A stretch of DNA of 64,000 nucleotides from the NCBI GenBank assembly GCA_022495995.1, contig JAFEMH010006992.1:42038-106037 (forward strand). The letters run 5' to 3'. The notes under the pieces were generated by a model. The model saw only the letters and a list, made by a program, of their open reading frames with translations, ran no database searches and was not told where the DNA came from. The translations under genes and the position numbers were made by a program. The stretch is from Adenophora triphylla var. japonica (taxonomy: Eukaryota > Streptophyta > Magnoliopsida > Asterales > Campanulaceae). Of the stretch, positions 43,454 to 53,952 are shown one piece after another; the stretch's first letter is position 1; the number at the start of each line of letters is the position of its first letter.

Positions 43454-43532
43454 GGCCGTCCGGCCAGGACCTGGGGAAAATGAAGCCGTGCGGCTGGAAG
43501 TTCTGTCTGAACTGGTTTTTTTCAGAATAAAA
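43454..43532 (+). promoter_or_regulatory. Putative promoter of the Tat-4 DUF7745-like gene
   Basis: Perfect or near-perfect palindromes GGCCGTCCGGCC (43454-43465) and AGCCGTGCGGCT (43484-43495), then AATAAAA at 43526-43532, 30 bp later. ATG at 43625. The preceding AATGAGGCCGT is the same lead-in as in the Tat-4 LTR (38724-38739). Confidence 0.5.
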
Positions 43533-43624
43533 CCAAGACTTGGCCTTTTCATTTCATTTTCACCCTAAACTTGTCCCAATTGATTCCAGAGCATATTTCT
43601 GACCAAAGACATCATCACCTTGCA

Positions 43625-45127
43625 ATGGAGAAACCCGTTAGATTGCAAAAGGGGAAAAAAGACCGTTTTCTGTCCGATCTTCAATCTTGGATGAGACATA
43701 ACTTTCAATCCAACAAGAGGTTGTTTGATACCACTTTCAAGATCAAGTCTTTATGGCATTTGAAGGATCTCCCGCCCGATTGGGACCTTTTGAGGGCTGA
43801 TGCGAGGTTTTGGGACGTCCGGAGACATGTCTACAGCTTTTCTTACAACGAGCTCGTCCCAACCTATAAAGACTTTCGAGCATTGATTGGGGGTCTAGAA
43901 ATTGAGGCTGTGTCGATTCCTCCAATTGGAAACGTGCCGGTGGCGGCAAAGTTGGCATCTTTTCTGCAAATTTCTCTGGGAGAGGCTGAGAGGATGATGG
44001 TAGCCCCTGATCGGATTGACCTTTCTGATATCCCAAGCAGGTTTGGGTTTTCGGATACGGCTACGACCACTGTGGCCATGGATGCCTTTATCCTCTGTGT
44101 GTTCTCATCTCTGTTCACGGCCGAGTCTGTGGGGATTTGACATGGTGGCCTCTGGGAAATGGTCAGGGATTGCAGGGCTGGGAAAGACATTGTCCCATTG
44201 GTTTTGGGTGAGACCCTGCATGGTATTAATAGGATGGCTAGGGGAGACCATTTCATGAGGTCTGGGAGCCCGGCTGTATTGACTTTGTGGCTGCAGAAGA
44301 GGCTTGGGGCTTTGCTAGGGGCTTCGCCTACTCAGTGCCCTTGGGTGATTTCCTAGAGGGGTGCACCTAGGCAGCAAGACCAGGGTAGCTGGGAGCTGAC
44401 GATGGCTAGGTTATCCACTTCGGATATTCATTGGTGGGTACCTCATTAGAGGCTGCAGACCCGGAGGACATTTCAGGAGTCCTATGTGGTGAGGGTTCCA
44501 GGGCTTTCTTGGTCATCCTTCTACATTCCCTGCTTGGTATCCAGGAAATTCGGGGCCTTACAGGAGGCGTTGGGCGATTGGGAGGACATCCGTACCATGG
44601 AGGTGGTGTCTTTAGACATGAGGGATCCAGCCAACTTCTCATTCTTCTCGAGGGCTTGGACATATACTGCTTTCCCTCCCAGGGCTATTCTCAGGAGCAG
44701 GAAGAGTACCATATTGACCACAGCCTACTTGGACTGGTACGAGAGGGAGATGGGAGCGACTCAGGTCATATTGGGAGAGAGATGTCAGGCTTTATTCGGG
44801 GCTGACTACGACTCGAGTAGGACTCTGAGGGAGACTGAAGCTAAGGTGAGTCGCCATAACCAGTCGGGTGACCTTATCAGAGACATGGAAGCTCGATATG
44901 AGAGGCTTTCTGAAGTTGCTCCCTTGACTGAGGTTCAGAGGGAGGAAGTGCGGACTCATGCCCGGGTTGAGAGGGCACTTATTGACACAGGTTTGATGGA
45001 GGCTCCAGTGAGGATACCTGAAGTTGGGATGAGGGAGACCGAAATCATAGAGAAGAAGAGGAAGAACACTCGACGAGGTCGATGTAAAGGGAAGAAGACC
45101 AAAGAAGACTCAGTGAATGACAACTGA
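43625..45127 (+). pseudogene. DUF7745-like antisense gene in Tat-4
   Basis: ATG at 43625 (MEKPVRLQKGKKDRFLSDLQ). One frame throughout, 501 codons, interrupted by TGA 44138-44140, TAG 44354-44356 and TAG 44447-44449; no frameshift. FWDVRRHVYSFSYNELVPTY and KDFRALIGG correspond to the signature in Tat-2. YLDWYEREMGATQVI aligns with the place where Tat-2 has its stop. Basic C-terminus (KKRKNTRRGRCKGKK). All three stops can be explained by single C-to-T changes from CGA or CAG. Confidence 0.75.
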
Positions 45128-45708
45128 TAGATCTTTTCTTAGGATTCCCTTATTGCCATTTGCAAACACAGTAGTTTATTAGGCATTTTATTGTATTTTA
45201 GATCTTTGTAGCAGGTTAGTAGAGTTAAGAGTAGACCGTGCTTGAACTCATCAAGGAGTTTTTAACTTGTAATGAACAAGAGATATTATCTTAGAATTTA
45301 TAAGACACATTTCATGGAAACTTTATTGTCTTATTTATTGTTTAGACCGAACCATTTTTGGCTGCCTACGTTCCCCTTTTACAAGAAAGACTAAGGGGCT
45401 CAGGTCTTCGTAGTTCATTCTGGTGAACTATCGGGATTTTTGTTCTTTTGGTCTTTTTCTCCTTTTTTTTTATGTGCAGCCCTGTTTTTTGCCTAGACCG
45501 CCCTTTTTGGGTTTTCAGCCTAGCTGGGCATTACTCTTTTTGCACTAAGATTTTTTTTCTTTTTTTCTTTTTTTATGTGCAACCCTATTTTTTGCCTAGA
45601 CCGCCCTTTTTGGGTTTTTCAGCCTAGCTGGGTATTACTCTTTTTGCACTAAGAATTTTTTTCTTTTTTTTATGTTATTATTATTTTATTTTATTTTTTA
45701 CTTTTCTT
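45128..45708 (-). other. Tat-4 post-integrase spacer with block A
   Basis: Block A at 45343-45416, then two tandem copies of a ~115-bp segment (GACCGCCCTTTTTGGGTTTT, CAGCCTAGCTGGG) at about 45475-45655, then a T-rich tract next to the integrase stop. Layout as in Tat-2 16076-16689. Confidence 0.55.
45343..45416 (-). other. Conserved block A, Tat-4
   Basis: On the - strand: GAACTACGAAGACCTGAGCC ... GGGGAACGTAGGCAGCC ... GGTTCGGTCTAAA. The CTACG/CGTAG arms are intact. Confidence 0.65.
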
Positions 45709-46733
45709 TTAGACATAATACCTGCGGAGCTTATCGCCGTTGACTGGGTGGACAAAGGGATTGCCGTCCAGGTCTGCAAGCTTCATTGCTCCTCCCGATA
45801 GTATCTTCTGCACCACATATGGGCCGATCCAAACGGGTTCCCACATTCCCAGGGGGTTCTCTCTGGTAGGGGGCTTCACTTTCAGTACTAGATCACCCTC
45901 TTTGATGTCCCTGGCCCTGACCATTTTGTCGAATGCCCTGGCCATTCGCCTTTGGTAGGCTCGGGTGTGCTCCATGGCTTTTAGCCTTCTTTCGTCGAGC
46001 AGGGCCAATTCATTGTGCCGGCTGCGTAGCCACTCTACTTCGTTGACACTGTTTTCAAGGAGGACCCTTAGTGATGGGATTTCCAACTCCACTGGAAACA
46101 TCACTTCCATCCCGTAGGTTAGGGCAAAGAGAGTATCTCCCGTGGCTGTTCTGACAGATGTTCTGTAGCCCCAGAGTGCCAGATGCAGCTTTTCAGGCCA
46201 GTCACGACCACGGGTGGCCATTTTTGAATAATCCACTCGAGCGTCTTATTGGCAGCTTCCACGGCTCTATTAGTCTGAGGTCTGTATGGGGACGACTTGT
46301 GATGAGTGATTCTGAATTCTGACAGTAATCTATCGCAGTCTCATTCAAAGTGCGACCCGTTATCTGAAATGACTTCATTGGGCACCCCATATCTGCACAT
46401 AATGTTTTCTTTGATGAATTGGGCCACTTTTCTGGAAGTGAGGACCTTGTAGGACTTGGCCTCTACCCACTTGGTGAAGTAGTCGACTGCCACTAACACG
46501 AATTCATGCCCATTGCTTCCTGCCAGAGCTATCTTCCCTATCACGTCGATACCCCAAGTTGCAAACGGCCAAGGAGTCGTCATGCAGTACAAGTCATGAG
46601 GCGGGAGATGGTTGAGGTTGGCAAACCGTTGGAATTTGTTGCACGCTCGGACATGCTGGACACAGTCTGTTTCCATGGAGATCCAGTAGTAACCCATTCT
46701 GAGGATCATATGCATCAATGCTCTGGCATTCAT
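45709..46733 (-). pseudogene. pol: Tat-4 integrase
   Basis: 46733-46341 has the zinc-binding end (VRACNKFQRF, where the usual Cys-x2-Cys is Cys-x2-Phe) and core with WGIDVIGKI and ISDNGSHFE (both Asp intact). A frame change near 46240-46340 covers the third catalytic region (RAVEAANK in another frame). 46236-45709 then gives the C-terminal part, KEGDLVLKVKPPTRENPLGM to GDKLRRYYV. More complete at the C-terminus than Tat-2, but split. Confidence 0.85.
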
Positions 46734-47702
46734 ATGAGGACCGCGGGACCATTATGGACTTCGGTCATCAACTCTCTGGCCCTTTCTTGGGTGACACACA
46801 GGAGAAGTCCCTGGTACCGTTTCTTGTATAGGTCGCCCCCTAGAATGATATAATGGGAGGCCAACCTTTTCAGGGCTTGCAAGCTCTTGGCTTTGATGCC
46901 TTCTTTTGGTTTACCTTCTTCATCTATGAAAGTGGACTCTCCGTCTTTGAGGAATTGGTAGATCTGACTGTACCAGGGTTCCTTGACAGGCTCGGGTCCC
47001 AAGTCTACTTCACAACATAAAGCTGGGGCTTCTCTTCTACCCACTCTGAAGGGTTTTATTGCCTTTCCCTCGGGGATCTATACCAATGAGGCTAGAGTAG
47101 CTAGGGCATCTGCGAATCTGTTCTTTTCCCTTGGCAGGTAATAGAAGGTCACTTCTCTAAACTGCTCAGTCAACTCCTCCATGTAGGCATGATACCTCTG
47201 AAGATTAGGGTCTACAGTCTTCCACTTGTTGGAGACCTGGTTGATGATCAGGGCTGAGTCTCCATAGACCTCGAGCTCCTTGACATTTCTTTCTAAGGCA
47301 GCCTCTAAACCAGCAATGCAAGCTTCATATTCGGCGACATTGTTCGTGGCAGGGAAGTTCAACTTGAGGGCTATGGGCGTGTGTTCATCTTTTGGATCGA
47401 ATGTGTAGCATCCCTACGCCATTTCCTCTCTTGTTGGCAGCTCCGTCAAAGAATAGTTTCCATCGGTTCTCAGGCTCAACTACGAAGATCCCTTCATCTG
47501 GGAATTGGGGTTCAGGCCCGCGGTCCTCATTACTAGGGAAGTTTGCCAGATGGTCTGACAATGCTTGACCCTTGATAGCCTTTCTCGTCACATAATTGAT
47601 GTCATACTCAGCTAAGAAGAAGGACCACTTTGCTAGACACATCGAGAGGGAAGGCTTGTCGAAGATGTACTTGATAGGGTCCATTTTTGAGACCAAGTTC
47701 AC
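46730..47702 (-). pseudogene. pol: Tat-4 second RNase H and linker
   Basis: 47702-47385 ends the Ty3-type RNase H region and starts the second RNase H (LFFDGAANKRGNGVGM, catalytic Asp). 47362-47078 carries NNVAEYEACIAGLEAAL, VYGDSALIIN and FADALATLASLV, that is the remaining acidic residues including the one lost in Tat-2. 47044-46730 is the linker (KSLQALKRLASHYIILGGDL) leading to integrase. Frameshifts or stops near 47385 and 47060. Confidence 0.85.
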
Positions 47703-48049
47703 AGGGTGGGCTTGCGTGTAGTGCTTCAGCTTACCGACTACCCAGACCAGTCCTGCACAAGTCTTTTCTCATGCTGAGTAATTGAGCTCACTTCCCTGCA
47801 GCTTCCGGCTAACAAAGTAAATGGCGTTCTTTACTCGAGAGTCTTTCTTCTCCTGAGCAAGCATAGCCCCAACTGCCGTATCAGTGACAGTGAGATAGAG
47901 CATAAGAGGTTTCTGTCTATGTGGGGGGCATAGCACCGGAGGATGTACTAAGTACGCCTTGATCTGGTCAAAGGTATCCTAGCATTCCTCGGTCCATTCT
48001 GTGTCTACATTCTTCTTCATGAGCTTGAAGACGGGCTCGCACATGGTAG

Positions 48050-49192
48050 TCAACTGGTTGACGAAGCGGCTGATGTACTGTTGCCCATAAAGCTTTTGAC
48101 TTCTGTATGGGTTTGAGGTGGCCTCATGTCCATAATGGCCTTGATCTTTCGGGGATCAACTTCGATACCTCGCTCCGTGACCATATACCCAAGCACTTTT
48201 CCCCTTGTCACTCCAAATGTGCATTTGGCAGGGTTCAGTCTCATGGAATGCTGTCTCAACCTCTCAAAGAACTTTCGCAGGTCAATAAAGTGCTGTCCAT
48301 CCTCGCCTTTGGAGTGGATTATCATGTCGTCGACGTAGACCTCAATCACCTTGTGGATCATGTCGTGAAAGAGCGCGGTCGCTGCCCTTTGATAAGTAGC
48401 CCCGTCATTCTTAAGCCCAAATGGCATCACTGTATAGCAATACGTTCCCCATGGTGTGGTGAAGGCTGTCTTTCCTTGGTCCTCCTCGGCCATCTTAATC
48501 TGGTTGTAGCCAGCAAAGCCATCAACGAAGGACTTGACTTCGTAGTTAGCAGTAGCGTCTACCAGAATGTCTATGTTTGGCAAGGGGTAGTCGTCTTTGG
48601 GGCTGGCTTTGTTCAGATCCCGAAAATCTACACAGCAGCGTACCTTCCCATTGGCCTTAGTTACAGTCACAATGTTGGATAACCATGTCGGATATTCGAT
48701 GACTCTGATGAATCCTACCCGCAGTAGCTTCTCAATCTCTTATTTGACCTGTAGAGACCATTCTGGCTTGATCTTCCTCAGTTTCTGCTTTACTGGCTTA
48801 GCATCTGGTGCTAGAGAGATTATGTGCTCTACTATCGAACTGTCTAGCCCCGACATATCCCTGTATGACCATGCAAAAACGTCCATGTATTCTCTGAGCA
48901 GATTGACCAGTCTGTCCCGTTCAAACCCCTGGAAGAAGTTTCCAATCTGTGTCTCTTTAGGTTCCTCGACAGTACCCAAGTTAACACTTGTCAAAACCTC
49001 CTCGACAGCTTGGGCCCAGTTTTCCTCTTGGTCTGTAACCTGCTTAAAGATTTCTTGGATGTATTGTTCGTATAGTGTGTTTGCATCTTGTTCAAATGAT
49101 TCATTATTAACTGTTGTTAAGTTTTGAGTTAATTTATCATTTGTTAAGTTGGCAATAAGGGGATACTCAGAAAGATCTGTCATTTCATTCAA
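48050..49192 (-). pseudogene. pol: Tat-4 reverse transcriptase
   Basis: 49192-48740 holds the pre-RT segment (MDVFAWSYRDMSGLDSSIVE, KQKLRKIKPEWSLQVK). TAA at 48740-48742 is in frame with 48670-48050, which holds RT with CVDFRDLNKASPKDDYPLPN and EVYVDDMIIHSKGED (YVDD catalytic motif). A small deletion near 48080 shifts the frame after EVKSFMG. From there to 47703 RNase H sequence continues in broken frames. Confidence 0.88.
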
Positions 49193-49419
49193 AGAGAAAG
49201 GAAAGATGACATTGGTTACATATTCATAATCCTCAGGCGTGAGGCCTTCGGATGACTCGGAGGACTGGAATTCAAAGATTCCTGACTCAACATGACTCTT
49301 GACCCTAACGACTCTGGACCCTACACTACTTATTGACTCGAAGTGTTTGACGCGGGTTGGACTGGGGTTTCACTCTTTCCTGCTTTTGCCCTGGGGAGTA
49401 GCAGTCTTGTCAGCATTCT

Positions 49420-50077
49420 TCATAAAGTTGGAAACTTCGAACTGATTGAAAACTTGTTGAAAATCATTGGTAGGCCGGTACCTTGGAAGACTGTGAGGGG
49501 AGCTAGGGAACCCTGATATAACTTCTCCGCGAGCTCGTCTGTGACAACCGGACTCATTGACTGGAGGGTCTGGCTCATCTTGTCAATACACTGCTGATAA
49601 GTCATCTTCTCTTTACCAATCTTCGATATCACAACCTTATCAGTGTAGCCAACAGGAGGGTTGGCCTGGATTATGCTGATGAAGTCTTCTTCAGGGGAGA
49701 CTTTGATCCTTCCTTGATTAACCATGTATTCTATAGGCTTTTTTGTATTCTGCTTCCAAATCTGCTAGCTTTTCATTGAACTTCACAATGGCAACAAACT
49801 CAGAGTTCTCTGCCTCAAGAGGGTCAATGACAACAGGAGCATCAGGCTGAACTGTGTTTTGGATGACCGGTTCCTTGGTAGGCTCCCTGGCATAACTGAC
49901 GTAATAGTCAAATTTTCCTGATGGCTCTCCCAAAGTTCCCACGCTTTTGTCCCTAGCTTCGTACCTTTCCTTCAATTTCTGTTGCATGGACTTCCTCTTC
50001 TTCTTCTTTTTTGAAGGAGCATCCTCGTTAATCCAATCTTGATAATCATATTCCAAATAGTCATCGCAATCACACAC
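49420..50077 (-). pseudogene. Tat-4 polyprotein remnant before RT
   Basis: Two overlapping frames. 50077-49718: Lys-rich (SKKKKKRKSMQQKLKERYEA) then GKFDYYVSYA, similar to Tat-5 near 60360-60480 (KKKSSQQ, GRFDYYV). 49725-49420: NQGRIKVSPEEDFISIIQAN, PPVGYTDKVV, similar in pattern to Tat-5 62613-62858. In relatives these flank the protease, which is missing here. Confidence 0.5.
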
Positions 50078-51933
50078 ATCATATCAGATGTGGGGTCTGG
50101 GTTGAGCTGGGATGGCCCCTCCAACTACTTGGTTGTTACCATTGTTGATTACCACATTAGCCATTTTTGACACTGGAAAGTTGGGACTTGAAGATTTTGA
50201 TGGGTTATTTGAGACCTCTGTGCTGACAAACTGCTGTCCCGGTGTTCTCACCTGATTCTTTCTCGCTGCGGGAAAGGGATAGGAGAGGTTTAGACTCGGG
50301 GTAGGTGTTTAGGCTGAAGGCTCAATCAATATGCAAAATTAAGAGTCTTTCAGTTTACTTAAAACAGTGTCTTTTACTAATTTCTATTTAGTTGGAAAAG
50401 GGGTTCTGCCCTTCTTTTTCCCAACTACTCTAGATCCTGGATCAGTGGGCTCCGTCACTACGTCTATAAGCCCCTCGTATTCCACCTGTATTTTGACCTC
50501 CCAGGGTGGACAGCCCCGGGATAGGGTCCTATAGGGCACGCGGATCCCACCGACCGAGAGATAAGAACGCTCCTAATGGGTCTAGCGGGTCATAAGAACT
50601 TTTAACGCGCGAGCGATGCGGATTATAGTCAAGGCAATACCGGGAAAGTCTTCGTCTTTCAGCCTTAACGGAATTTCGGCAGAGTTTCGCTTGCACGAAT
50701 GACGTTTTGACTTTTTAGCAATGTCCGAGAAGATAATAGGCATGGCTCGGGCGGTAAAAGCCGGATGACACAGTGTCACATTGAACTTCGTTGCACGCTG
50801 TGCGTGAGTCAAAGTCGAAGTCAATGTCGGGTCAAGATCTTGCCAATTTTTCCTTGTCAGAATTTCGGCAGAGCTCCGCTTGCGCGAAAGATCTTTGGAT
50901 TTTTGGCATGGACTCGGTCTCGACTCTTACGCATCCCATGCGGGTCAAGGTCAAAGTCAATGCCAGAGTCAAGATTCTGCCCATTTTTCCTTGTCGGAAC
51001 TTCGGCAGAGCTCTGCTTGTGCGAAAGATCTTGACTTCCGTCATGGGCTAAGGTTTGACCTTTACGGGGATATGCAACTGGGCTGTATGACACGAACTAG
51101 ACCAAAAACCAACCAAAAGTCACGGTTTTTAAAATGTGTGACACGGACTGTGCATTGGTCGATACTGGCTGCCATGGGGAGTTTGGGATGATTTCGTGCG
51201 CGCCCGGGAGCATCGTAATATCGTCCGTGACTGCAACTGAATAACCACCCCGGGTTAAAGGGACGTGCGTGCAAAGTGTACAGGATATATAAGGTGCGCG
51301 TAGTGAGCGGCCTCCTAAAAATATTCCTTTTTGAGTTAAAACAGAAATTTTCAGAAATGTGTTTTAAAGGAATGATTTTTCGGGACGGGGGAAATGCAGC
51401 AAGTAAGCACGTAAATTTTCTCGGGAGCCCCTGGCCGCCTTGGAACCGAATAGCCCCAAGCCGCCAAGGCCGCGATTAACCTCAATTTTTGTCCGGGTGG
51501 AATTGCTAATGAAGCCGCCCGGTCAGAATCCAGGGAGGATTAAGCCGTACGGCTGCATCAAGCAACTTTCCAGGTTCCAATTTCTTTGATCTGCAGGCTG
51601 TTTTCCCGGCCTTTTTGGCACCTTTTCAGCTTCCAGCAAGCTTCCTGTTCAGTTTCAGAATATGCACAATTCCCAAGAACCATGGATGCATGCAATGCAA
51701 TGCAAGAAACATAGGGCAAGTATGAGAAGCGGATCCGTGGCGAAAGGCTAACCCACTCGGAAAAAGCTTTGTTTTTTTTTGAAAAGAGATACCGGTACGT
51801 GGGATTGTTAGACCATCGTTTATCCCAAGTCTCGGGTTAGGAAGCGATACAGGAAGGTTAATGGTTTCCACCTATATACCGGGTATCATTTTTTTTGTTT
51901 TAAAAATAAAATCTTTCTCCTTTGGTATTGATT
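50078..51933 (-). other. Tat-4 leader
   Basis: No gag. Two to three copies of a ~165-bp segment (ATTTCGGCAGAGCTCCGCTT units at about 50675, 50865 and 51000), a GGTTGGTTTTTGG motif (about 51090-51110, - strand) shared with the other leaders, and a palindrome pair GCCGCCCGGT / AGCCGTACGGCT (about 51515 and 51544-51555) of the Tat-4 type. The region next to the primer site is non-coding. Confidence 0.6.
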
Positions 51934-51951
51934 TCCCCAGCTGAGTCGCCA
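51934..51951 (-). promoter_or_regulatory. Tat-4 primer-binding site (tRNA-Arg)
   Basis: - strand TGGCGACTCAGCTGGGGA, one mismatch (C to A) to the tRNA-Arg complement, 3 nt from the LTR end. Confidence 0.8.
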
Positions 51952-51954
51952 AAC

Positions 51955-53021
51955 TGTGAATGTGGTGCCCAAGATAAGCGGCTCTCTTTTTTGTTTATTT
52001 TTATTTTGGAACTAATTTCTCGTCTAAGGGGGATCACCGCCTCACATCAGTTTGGAATCGTCCGGTTTAAATTGAAAAATGGAGTCGCCACGCCATTTTG
52101 ATTTCCTCAAAACTTTGAAAAAAAGAATTTGGGTCCGGAGGTTAAGCTACCCTTTGGGAAGAACGGATAATCGTTCACCCTAAGAGCCTTGCCGAAGCAA
52201 GTCTTCCAAGATCCGCTTTTCATACTTGCCTTAGTGCTTTCGTGTGTGGGATGTGAGTTTTGAAACGGAGGGAATGTACCAAGTGGTCTTCCGAACGTAT
52301 AAACCATGAGTTGGTTATCGCTCGGGATTCCTTGGATTTTTATGTATTAGGGACTTTGGTCCCCTTCTCATCTTGGACTTATGATCATCATGATGAGACC
52401 TTGGGTCACATGTGATCAAGAGAGGGACAGCGTTTTTAGAGTCCAAGGATGAGACTCTTTAGAAAGGAATGACCTTTGCCTATCAATCCTACATCTTGAG
52501 ACGATTTGGACTTTTTCGGGACATTTATGCTCGTCTCAAGTGATGATCGGAGATATGTGGCTAGGGCTCATCCTTTTCTAAAGGAGAATCCGTCAATGGC
52601 ATCTTTAAGTGGAAGAAATGATGTAAAGATAGGACCTTTACACCATCTCGCTCCAAGAGATGCTCCAAGTATCAAGGGGGACGAGGGAAAGGGTATAAAG
52701 ATTGGATCTTTATACTCATCCTATGCCTTTTTGTGCCTTAAGAAGGTCACTAGGCCATCCTAGGAGAGAGATCCAACCTTGAGGGACATGGGGGATGCAT
52801 GTTTAAACTAAAGATGACACTTTTAATGAAAAAGATGACATTCTAAGTGCAAAGGATGCTTTTAATGCAGAGGATGCAACTTTGTATGTAAAAATGGTAT
52901 TTTAAGTGCAAAGGATGCTACTTTGATGCAAAGATAACACTTTAAATGCAAAGGATGCAACTTTATATGTAAGAATGGTATTTTAAATGCAAAGGATGCT
53001 ACTTTATGCATAAAGATAACA
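51955..53021 (-). repeat. Tat-4 5' LTR, truncated by Helitron
   Basis: Aligns with 37103 onward from TGTGAATGTGG; the alignment stops at ...AAAGATAACA (53021), which in the left LTR continues TTTTAAGAGC. The missing part includes the promoter. Confidence 0.88.
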
Positions 53022-53032
53022 CTAGGGAGAAG

Positions 53033-53049
53033 CCCGTGCTTCGCACGGG
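53033..53049 (-). terminator. Helitron 3' hairpin
   Basis: 7-bp stem CCCGTGC/GCACGGG with GAA loop; functions as the Helitron rolling-circle termination signal in known families. Confidence 0.75.
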
Positions 53050-53204
53050 TACTATTTGACTTTTTCATTTTAATAATTTGCTTTTTGTCTTTAACATATT
53101 ACCGTTATTTTTAAAAGAAAATTTTATTTACACAATATATTTGCCAATAACAATTTAAAGTTGACATTAAAGTCGAGCAATATATTATTTTGAATTTTGT
53201 TGGA

Positions 53205-53880
53205 GTTCCTCCGTCCTATTTTAATAGTAAATGTTTGATCTTTTGGATAAAGGAAATTTATATGGGAGTGAGAGTTTTATTTTTCAATTATTATAACACA
53301 TGTATGAAACTTGTAATATTTCATTCATATCCATTGTGTTATGTAATGTATGTGAAAAGAAATGGCTTAAAGTATACTTCCTCTGTATCAACTTAAGATT
53401 CACTTTTTACTTAAAAGGGTGTCTCATGAAAAGTATCACCTTTCCTTAAATGGCATAAGTTTATTAATTATATATTACACATATCACACTTCTTATACTC
53501 ACACCCATAAAATATGAGTCACATTTATCAATTTCACTCACAATCCCTTTCACTCTCATATTACTTTAAAATAAAAATTACATTTTTTTTATTTTGTCGC
53601 CCTATGAAAATGATAAACTTTACCTCATTTATTTGTCAGGAGATAATTTTTTAATTTTTTTCTGTCCCAAATTATATGATAAAAATACTCCCTCCGTCAC
53701 ACAATAAATATTTCATTCTATTTTGATTCGTACTAAAATAAAGGTTACATTTCTAAGTACTAAAATAAAGGTTACATTTCTAAATAAGAAAAATATCCCC
53801 TCAAATTCAAGTACCTTATTCATTGGCCTAGAAGGAAAAAGAAAAAAAAAACAGTAGTAACTAAAGCCTAATGGAGTACA
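53205..53880. repeat. Stowaway-like TIR fragments
   Basis: Three occurrences of a CTCCCTCCGT-like terminus (TTCCTCCGTCC near 53207, CTTCCTCTGT near 53379, ACTCCCTCCGTCACA near 53686) and a direct duplication of GTACTAAAATAAAGGTTACA at about 53730-53785. They resemble degenerate plant Stowaway ends, but no complete TIR pair was established. Confidence 0.4.
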
Positions 53881-53952
53881 TCTTATTGCTTGGCCAAAAA
53901 GAGTATATAAAACTTCAAATTCTTTCTTGCTTTCTTGCGCTAGAATTATTAG

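Larger units (their letters stand above)
37103..53021 (-). mobile_element. Tat-4: Tat-type element with two antisense genes, gag/protease lost
   Basis: On the - strand: 5' LTR (51955-53021, cut by the Helitron), tRNA-Arg primer site, leader, RT-RNase H-RNase H-integrase with many breaks, then two antisense genes (DUF7745-like and PMD-type), tandem arrays, block B three times, hairpin and polypurine tract, 3' LTR (37103-38990). Gag capsid and protease are absent. Inserted in the Tat-3 3' LTR. Confidence 0.88.

Noticed and set aside
50582..51274. Frames in the Tat-4 leader on both strands
   Set aside because: Created by two to three copies of a ~165-bp duplication; no domain recognised.
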